Assembly (NCBI RefSeq): GCF_004342845.1
Contig: NZ_SLXB01000013.1
Location: 33,295 to 97,294 of the forward strand
Length of the DNA stretch: 64,000 nt
Direction of reading: 5' to 3'
Source of the DNA: Prevotella heparinolytica
Lineage (GTDB): Bacteria; Bacteroidota; Bacteroidia; Bacteroidales; Bacteroidaceae
A program made the translations under genes and the position numbers. Numbering within the stretch: the first letter of the stretch is position 1; each line of letters opens with the position of its first letter. Below are positions 58,819 through 64,000 of the stretch, in pieces. The notes under the pieces are model-generated. The model had not been told where the DNA came from and ran no database searches. It saw only the letters and a program-made list of their open reading frames with translations.

Positions 58819-60222
58819 TTAAAACTCAGCGTTGCGAGGCGTGCGGGGAAAAGGTATCACATCACGAATATTCGTCATACCCGTAACGAACAGCAGCAGC
58901 CGCTCAAACCCTAAACCGAAACCGGAATGAGGACACGTACCGAATTTACGGGTATCGAGATACCACCACATATCTTTCATCGGAATGTTGAGTTCTTTAA
59001 TACGATTCATCAACTTGTCATAATCTGCTTCACGTTCGGAGCCTCCGATAATCTCACCAATCTTGGGAAACAGCACATCCATGGCACGCACAGTTTTCCC
59101 GTCTTCGTTCTGCTTCATATAGAAAGCCTTGATCTCCTTTGGATAGTCAGTCAGGATGACCGGACGCTTAAAATGCTCTTCCACCAGATAGCGTTCATGT
59201 TCGGAAGCCAGGTCAACTCCCCAGTAAATAGGAAATTCGAACTTATGCCCCTTAGCTACGGCCTCTTCCAGAATACGGACTCCTTCCGTATAGGGCAAAC
59301 GCACGAAGCTTTCTTTCAGCACTCCTTGCAGACGTTCAATCAAGCCTTTATCAAACATATCATTGAGGAATTTCACATCATCAGTACAATTATCCAAAGC
59401 CCATTGCACACAATATTTAATGAAATCTTCGGCCAAATCCATATTATCGGCAATATCATTGAACGCAACCTCCGGCTCAATCATCCAAAACTCAGCCAAG
59501 TGGCGGGGGGTATTGGAGTTCTCAGCACGGAACGTAGGACCAAATGTATAAATTGCCCCTAATGAGGTGGCGGCAAGTTCGCCTTCCAATTGACCGGAAA
59601 CCGTCAGGCTGGCTTGTTTTCCAAAAAAGTCATCATCGTAAATGATGGAACCGTTCTCATCTTTCTTCAAGTCATAAAGATTCTTGGTGGTCACTTGAAA
59701 CATCTGTCCGGCTCCTTCACAGTCGGATGCCGTGATAATCGGAGTATGAAAATAGAAGAAGCCTCTTTCATGGAAGAAACGATGAATGGCAATCGCCATG
59801 TTATGACGAATGCGGAACACTGCGCCAAACGTATTGGTGCGAGGACGCAAATGGGCTATCTCGCGGAGAAACTCCATGGAGTGACCTTTCTTCTGCAACG
59901 GATATGTATTGTCACAAGTTCCCAACACTTCGATTTCACAGGCTTGCAGCTCGGCTTTTTGCCCGGAACCGACCGATTCGGTCAGCACACCGTTCACACT
60001 CAGACAAGCGCCGGTAGTGATTTCCTTCAGCATCTCCTCATCGAAATTTGCCAAATCAACCACAATCTGCACATTATTTATTGTAGAACCATCATTGAGC
60101 GCAATAAAGTTTACTTGCTTACTACCTCTGCGGGTACGAACCCAGCCTTTCACGTTGACCATAGCGCCAAAGTCTTCGCGCTTCAGGAGGTCAGCCACTT
60201 TCGTTCTACTAATCTTTTCCAT
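58819..60222 (-). CDS. asnS: Asparaginyl-tRNA synthetase
   Basis: This is a 467-residue class IIb synthetase. The N-terminal OB-fold (about 15-110: [40 protein letters not shown]) binds the anticodon. The catalytic domain has motif 2 [20 protein letters not shown] and motif 3 [20 protein letters not shown] near the end, with the AsnRS-typical [11 protein letters not shown]-terminus. It charges tRNA-Asn. It is 29 bp downstream of the rluB-like gene, so the two are probably one operon. Confidence 0.98.
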   Translation of the reverse strand: MEKISRTKVADLLKREDFGAMVNVKGWVRTRRGSKQVNFIALNDGSTINNVQIVVDLANFDEEMLKEITTGACLSVNGVLTESVGSGQKAELQACEIEVLGTCDNTYPLQKKGHSMEFLREIAHLRPRTNTFGAVFRIRHNMAIAIHRFFHERGFFYFHTPIITASDCEGAGQMFQVTTKNLYDLKKDENGSIIYDDDFFGKQASLTVSGQLEGELAATSLGAIYTFGPTFRAENSNTPRHLAEFWMIEPEVAFNDIADNMDLAEDFIKYCVQWALDNCTDDVKFLNDMFDKGLIERLQGVLKESFVRLPYTEGVRILEEAVAKGHKFEFPIYWGVDLASEHERYLVEEHFKRPVILTDYPKEIKAFYMKQNEDGKTVRAMDVLFPKIGEIIGGSEREADYDKLMNRIKELNIPMKDMWWYLDTRKFGTCPHSGFGLGFERLLLFVTGMTNIRDVIPFPRTPRNAEF

Positions 60223-60251
60223 AAAACAGTTTTTATACCTTATTATATATA

Positions 60252-61664
60252 TTACTCAAAAGAACCCATGCGCAGGAAATTTACTTCCGGCTCTGAGAGA
60301 TAACGCCACTCGCCGCGACGCAATCCTTTCTTGGTCAGACCTGCGAAGAACACACGATCCAGCTTCACCACTTTGTAGCCCAACGATTCAAAGATACGAC
60401 GCACAATGCGGTTCTTGCCCGAATGAATCTCAATACCGATGTCGTTTTTCTTTTGCTCATCCGTATAGCTGATGGCATCTGCGTGGATTTCCCCATCGTC
60501 CAATTGAATGCCGGACGCAATCTGTTCCATATCGGCTTTTGTCAGGTTCTTATCCAAATGCACATGATATATCTTCTTCTTCAGATACTTGGGATGTGTC
60601 AGTTTGGAAGCCAAATCACCATCATTCGTCAGCAGTAATACCCCCGTAGTATTACGGTCGAGACGCCCCACCGGATAGATACGCTCGTCACAGGCCCCTT
60701 TTACCAAATCCATCACCGTGCGACGCGCTTGCGGATCATCCGAAGTGGTCACGGTGTCTTTCGGTTTATTGAGCAGAACATATACCTTACGCTCTATGTT
60801 TACGAGCTGATCATGGAACTTCACTTCATCGCCACGTTTAATCTTGGTACCCAATTCGGTCACTACTTCTCCATTCACCGAAACCACTCCGGCCGTGATA
60901 AACTCATCAGCCTCACGACGTGAGCAAACACCGGCATTCGCCAAAAACTTGTTCAGACGGATGGGTTCGTTAGGATCGACAAACTGCTCTTTATACTCCA
61001 TCTGCTTCTTCTTGCTATATTTAGCATTCGGATCGTAGTCGGCCGAGCGACGAATAGGACGGCTATAACTATCCTTGTTACCATATCCACCCGATCTGCC
61101 AGAACCTGAATTAAAGCGTGGACGATAAGGACGGTCACCCGTAGGATTTCCATAAGGACGTTGCGGACGGTCATCGCCTTCAACATTCGGGTTAAAGCGC
61201 GGACGATAAGGACGATCGTTGTTATAAGGACGCTGCGGGCGGTCGCCACCTTCGGCATTGTAGCGCGGACGATAAGGACGGTCGCCGTTCTCGTTGTTAT
61301 AACGCGGGCGGTATGGACGGTCGCCTGTGGAGTTTCCATAAGAACGTTGCATGTGCTCTCCACCTTCAGCATTATAGCGCGGACGATACGGGCGGTCGCT
61401 GTGATAAGAGCGCTGCGGACGGTCACCGCCTTCAGCATTCGGGTTAAAGCGTGGACGATAGGAACGCTCGCCACCGTAAGGGCGTTGCGGACGATCACTG
61501 TTCTCACTCGCAAATCTGGGACGATAGGGACGCTCACCACCTTCACGGTTATAAGACGGACGACTATAATTCCCTTCTCTGTTAAATTGGTTACCATCAC
61601 GGCCGGCCTCTGAGTTCTCCTCTGAGGAAGAAGCATCACGCCAGATTTCATTTTCTGTACTCAT
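60252..61664 (-). CDS. RluB/RsuA-family pseudouridine synthase with a long Arg/Tyr-rich N-terminal repeat tail
   Basis: This is a 470-residue protein. The start is ATG 61664 ([20 protein letters not shown]). The open frame to 61706 is AT-rich leader. Residues about 30-205 are about eight to nine copies of a [17 protein letters not shown] repeat with Gly/Asn spacers. After about 220 there is an S4 domain ([20 protein letters not shown]), then the synthase core with [20 protein letters not shown] (catalytic Asp). It would modify 23S rRNA. The basic repeats may bind RNA. Upstream of asnS in the same operon. Confidence 0.93.
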   Translation of the reverse strand: MSTENEIWRDASSSEENSEAGRDGNQFNREGNYSRPSYNREGGERPYRPRFASENSDRPQRPYGGERSYRPRFNPNAEGGDRPQRSYHSDRPYRPRYNAEGGEHMQRSYGNSTGDRPYRPRYNNENGDRPYRPRYNAEGGDRPQRPYNNDRPYRPRFNPNVEGDDRPQRPYGNPTGDRPYRPRFNSGSGRSGGYGNKDSYSRPIRRSADYDPNAKYSKKKQMEYKEQFVDPNEPIRLNKFLANAGVCSRREADEFITAGVVSVNGEVVTELGTKIKRGDEVKFHDQLVNIERKVYVLLNKPKDTVTTSDDPQARRTVMDLVKGACDERIYPVGRLDRNTTGVLLLTNDGDLASKLTHPKYLKKKIYHVHLDKNLTKADMEQIASGIQLDDGEIHADAISYTDEQKKNDIGIEIHSGKNRIVRRIFESLGYKVVKLDRVFFAGLTKKGLRRGEWRYLSEPEVNFLRMGSFE

Positions 61665-61804
61665 TGTTTTTATTCGAATAAAATTAAACCTTAGCCTCAC
61701 GGCCATTCATTGTCTCTATATAATATATCAAAAATAATTGTATCTACCAACATATATAGGAACAGAAATAAAAGATTTTCTTCAGCTCCCTGCCATTACT
61801 TATT

Positions 61805-63151
61805 CTAAATCCCCGTATAAGTATGGGGAGTGATAGCACGCAATTCTTTCTTTACCTCTTCGCTAACATTCAGTCCTTCTATAAATTCCTTTATCGAAGC
61901 TTCAGTGATAGCTTGATTAGTACGCGTCAAAGCTTTCAAAGCTTCATAAGGATGCGGATAAGCTTCGCGGCGCAAGATTGTCTGAATAGCCTCGGCCACC
62001 ACACTCCAGCAGCCTTCCAAATCACGATGAATAGCCGGTTCGTTCAACAACAGCTTACGCAGGCCTTTCAACGAGCTCTGCATAGCAATGAGCACATGTC
62101 CGAAAGGCGTACCCACGTTGCGAAGCACAGTAGAGTCCGTCAAATCTCGCTGCAAACGAGACACCGGTAACTTCACCGCCAAATGTTCGAAAATAGCATT
62201 GGCCATGCCAAGGTTACCCTCTGCATTTTCAAAATCAATGGGATTCACCTTATGTGGCATCGCACTGGAACCCACTTCACCCGCTTTGATCTTCTGTTTA
62301 AAATACTCCATGGAGATGTACTGCCAAAAGTCACGGTTCATATCAATCATCACCGTATTGATGCGTTTCATAGCATCAAAAATGGCAGACAAGTTATCAT
62401 AATTGGATATCTGAGTGGTATATTCCTCACGTTCCAAGCCAAGATTCTCGGAGACGAACTTATTGCCAAAAGCCTTCCAATCATATTCGGGATAAGCCAC
62501 ATGGTGAGCATTGTAATTGCCTGTAGCTCCACCAAACTTTGCCGTCATTGGACAAGCCTTCAACATAGCCAACTGACGTTCCAGACGATAGACAAAAACC
62601 ATCACTTCCTTTCCCAAGCGAGTGGGAGAAGCCGGTTGTCCATGAGTCTTGGCAAGCATTGGGATAGCCGCCCACTCTTCTGCATAAGTGCGAAGCTGCG
62701 CTATCAACTCTTCAATCAAAGGATAATAAGCCTGTTCCAAAGCCTCCTTTATCGACAAAGGAATAGATGTATTGTTAATATCTTGTGAAGTAAGGCCAAA
62801 ATGAATAAACTCCTTGTAGTCATCCATTCCTCCCAACTTGTCAAATTCTTCTTTCAAGAAGTATTCTACAGCTTTCACATCGTGATTGGTCACTCCTTCG
62901 ATGGACTTGATACGTTCGGCATCCGTTTCAGAAAAATTACGATAAATATTTCTCAAAGTCTCAAATATACCCTTATCCACACCTTTCAACTGCAGCAAAG
63001 GCAATTCGCACAGTGCAATGAAATATTCTACTTCAACTTGTACACGGTATTTTATCAAAGCAAATTCTGAAAAATAAGCGGCCAAAACATCCGTTTTACC
63101 CCTATATCGACCGTCAATCGGAGAGATTGCGGTAAGTAAATCAAGTTTCAT
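61805..63151 (-). CDS. purB: Adenylosuccinate lyase
   Basis: This is a 448-residue enzyme of normal length for two steps of purine synthesis (SAICAR to AICAR and adenylosuccinate to AMP). Motifs are AISPIDGRYRGKTDVLAAYF, GVTNHDVKAVEYFLKEEFDK, FGLTSQDINNTSIPLSIKEA, KTHGQPASPTRLGKEVMVFV and the signature loop GSSAMPHKVNPIDFENAEGN. It has a -7 box 32 bp upstream. It lies 140 bp before the pseudouridine synthase gene. Confidence 0.98.
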   Translation of the reverse strand: MKLDLLTAISPIDGRYRGKTDVLAAYFSEFALIKYRVQVEVEYFIALCELPLLQLKGVDKGIFETLRNIYRNFSETDAERIKSIEGVTNHDVKAVEYFLKEEFDKLGGMDDYKEFIHFGLTSQDINNTSIPLSIKEALEQAYYPLIEELIAQLRTYAEEWAAIPMLAKTHGQPASPTRLGKEVMVFVYRLERQLAMLKACPMTAKFGGATGNYNAHHVAYPEYDWKAFGNKFVSENLGLEREEYTTQISNYDNLSAIFDAMKRINTVMIDMNRDFWQYISMEYFKQKIKAGEVGSSAMPHKVNPIDFENAEGNLGMANAIFEHLAVKLPVSRLQRDLTDSTVLRNVGTPFGHVLIAMQSSLKGLRKLLLNEPAIHRDLEGCWSVVAEAIQTILRREAYPHPYEALKALTRTNQAITEASIKEFIEGLNVSEEVKKELRAITPHTYTGI

Positions 63152-63183
63152 ACGTCGTATTTATGATGATAATTATCAGGGTG

Positions 63184-63191
63184 CAAAATTA
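63184..63191 (-). promoter_or_regulatory. -7 box of purB
   Basis: The minus-strand site is TAATTTTG, matching TAnnTTTG, 32 bp before the purB ATG. Confidence 0.55.
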
Positions 63192-63254
63192 CTGTTTTTT
63201 TCTGAGTAAAAAGCCATAAAGAGCGAAGAATTTAGAACTCACCCCCTTCATGAA

Positions 63255-63288
63255 CAAAAAAACGAGCCAATGCACATTGCATCAACTC
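63255..63288 (-). terminator. Terminator after the tRNA-Val fragment
   Basis: On the minus strand GAGTTGATGCA pairs throughout with TGCATTGGCTC, counting three G-U type pairs, around a 3-base loop, and is followed by seven T's. It is probably the original terminator of the tRNA-Val gene, kept on the chromosomal side of the junction. Confidence 0.7.
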
Positions 63289-63320
63289 GCGACAAATAAT
63301 TTCCAACCGATTATGTTTTG

Positions 63321-63365
63321 TGGGCGTTGACGGATTCGAACCGCCGACCCTCTGCTTGTAAGGCA
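63321..63365 (-). pseudogene. 3' fragment of a tRNA-Val gene (attachment-site copy)
   Basis: On the minus strand the last 45 nt of a tRNA are present: half of the anticodon stem, loop CTTACAA (anticodon TAC, Val), variable region, T stem GGCGG/CCGTC with loop TTCGAAT, and acceptor strand AACGCCC plus discriminator A. No GGGCGTT 5' acceptor strand is found in the 60 nt upstream, where sequence is unrelated AT-rich DNA. A 3' tRNA end without its 5' half is typical of the att copy left by an element that integrated at a tRNA gene. By orientation the element and the intact tRNA should lie to the right. Confidence 0.8.
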
Positions 63366-63435
63366 CTTCCCAAAGATTTATATTACCCTGTTTTACAGCA
63401 ATATATGGCTGCAAGTTGGTCGAGTTATAAGATAG

Positions 63436-63582
63436 TTATAATTTTCTTGTGCTTTTAACAGTCTTCATTCGCTCAATCTCATGGCGCAAAAGAGCATTCT
63501 CCTGCTCCAATGCGCTTACCTTCTTCATCTCTTTCTGAAGTTGACGGCGGGGAGATTCGATTAGTTTGTCTTTGTCGGTCAT
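63436..63582 (-). CDS. 48-residue coiled-coil protein
   Basis: Start ATG at 63582, stop TAA at 63438-63436. The product begins MTDKDKLIESPRRQLQKEMK and has a leucine/isoleucine heptad pattern (VSALEQENALLRHEIERM), so it should form a coiled coil. It has a basic tail. It overlaps the stop of the upstream lipoprotein gene by 4 bp (ATGA), suggesting co-translation. It is not similar to anything recognised. It lies inside the presumed integrated element, 70 bp from the tRNA-Val fragment. Confidence 0.6.
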   Translation of the reverse strand: MTDKDKLIESPRRQLQKEMKKVSALEQENALLRHEIERMKTVKSTRKL

Positions 63583-63899
63583 TGCTTCTTATATTCAATC
63601 GCATCCTCGCCAAGTGTCATAGTATTACCAACCACTACACCTTTCGTTCCGTCTGAGAGCGTGACATTCGGTTTGGAATATACATAAGTACCCTTTTTGT
63701 CTATTTCCGTTTTACCTTTATATATTAGTGTAAAACGGAACGTTCCATCACCGAAAATGATAGTACGCTCACCATCTCCATCATCTGGAGAGATCCATGT
63801 AGTGCCATTAAGCGTTTCATTAGAACTGTCATCATCTTTGCTGCAAGATGTTAACACAAGCGGAAGAATCGCCAAAATAAGGAATAAAATCTTTTTCAT
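63579..63899 (-). CDS. Small lipoprotein (106 residues), lipocalin-like
   Basis: It has a lipoprotein signal (LILAILPLVLTSCSKDDDSS) with lipobox Cys at about residue 19 and an acidic export-type sequence after it. The rest is beta-rich: LNGTTWISPDDGDGERTIIF, DGTFRFTLIYKG, KGTYVYSKPNVTLSDG. This resembles the small lipocalin-like/DUF-type lipoproteins common in Bacteroides mobile DNA. It is the upstream gene of a two-gene unit with the coiled-coil ORF. The function is unknown. Sequence 63900-64000 shows no further feature. Confidence 0.75.
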   Translation of the reverse strand: MKKILFLILAILPLVLTSCSKDDDSSNETLNGTTWISPDDGDGERTIIFGDGTFRFTLIYKGKTEIDKKGTYVYSKPNVTLSDGTKGVVVGNTMTLGEDAIEYKKQ

Positions 63900-64000
63900 G
63901 TTTTACTTTCCATTTAAAATCCAAACAAAGTTGGATAATTCATTAATAATTAACTTTAGTTTCATATCTTTTTGTCAGGATGTTAAGAGGAAGTAGGCTC

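Noticed and set aside
63321..63420. Complete tRNA-Val gene
   Set aside because: No 5' acceptor strand or D arm precedes the anticodon loop. Only the 3' 45 nt exist.

Overview
The window looks like a chromosome segment from a gut Bacteroides (Bacteroidales). The evidence is a SusC/SusD pair, Mfa-type fimbrillins, DUF4369/DUF5119/DUF3575/DUF5686/DUF4488 proteins, a Rex repressor, and many -7 promoter boxes of the Bacteroides form TAnnTTTG, mostly TATCTTTG or TACTTTTG. Most genes are on the minus strand. No rRNA, insertion sequence or CRISPR array was recognised.

Layout. (1) 1-3848: a four-gene minus-strand run (RidA-like protein, DUF4369 lipoprotein, DUF6057 membrane protein, truncated lipoprotein). 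(2) 4.2-20.7 kb: a glycan-utilisation locus. It has SusC, SusD and a likely surface glycan-binding lipoprotein, a broken GH5 cellulase-like gene, a GH5_7-type beta-mannanase, a CE7 acetyl esterase, an AraC regulator, a GH2 enzyme and a GH94 cellobiose phosphorylase. Together they fit uptake and depolymerisation of an acetylated gluco- or galactomannan-like beta-glycan. (3) 20.7-30.2 kb: a GC-rich fimbrial block (HU-like protein, large fimbrillin/tip candidate, Mfa-like fimbrillin, DUF5119, DUF3575/OmpA-like) ending at a tyrosine recombinase. Between operon and recombinase lie perfect 21-bp inverted repeats enclosing a promoter that now points away from the operon. This is the strongest candidate system in the window: a phase-variable fimbrial switch, apparently OFF. 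(4) 30.3-37.7 kb: an operon of two GH3 plus serine-hydrolase fusions, one of which has lost its GH3 active site, and a 5'-nucleotidase split over two genes.

(5) 38-63 kb is mostly housekeeping: rplS, tRNA-Arg, asnA, ung, lptD, an HD hydrolase, an Arn-like deacetylase/GT2/GtrA/GT39 cluster, a rex-FAH-ispF-transporter run, a DUF5686 outer-membrane protein, a SUI1 factor, the rplM-rpsI-rpsB-tsf operon, asnS, an rluB-like pseudouridine synthase and purB. (6) At 63321 a 3' fragment of tRNA-Val marks what looks like the left end of an integrated element that runs off the right edge.

A recurring theme is intergenic tandem arrays of exactly 21-23 bp period (4.0, 21.0, 21.8, 38.0 and 54.6 kb). Their sequences are unrelated, but most contain a short palindrome.
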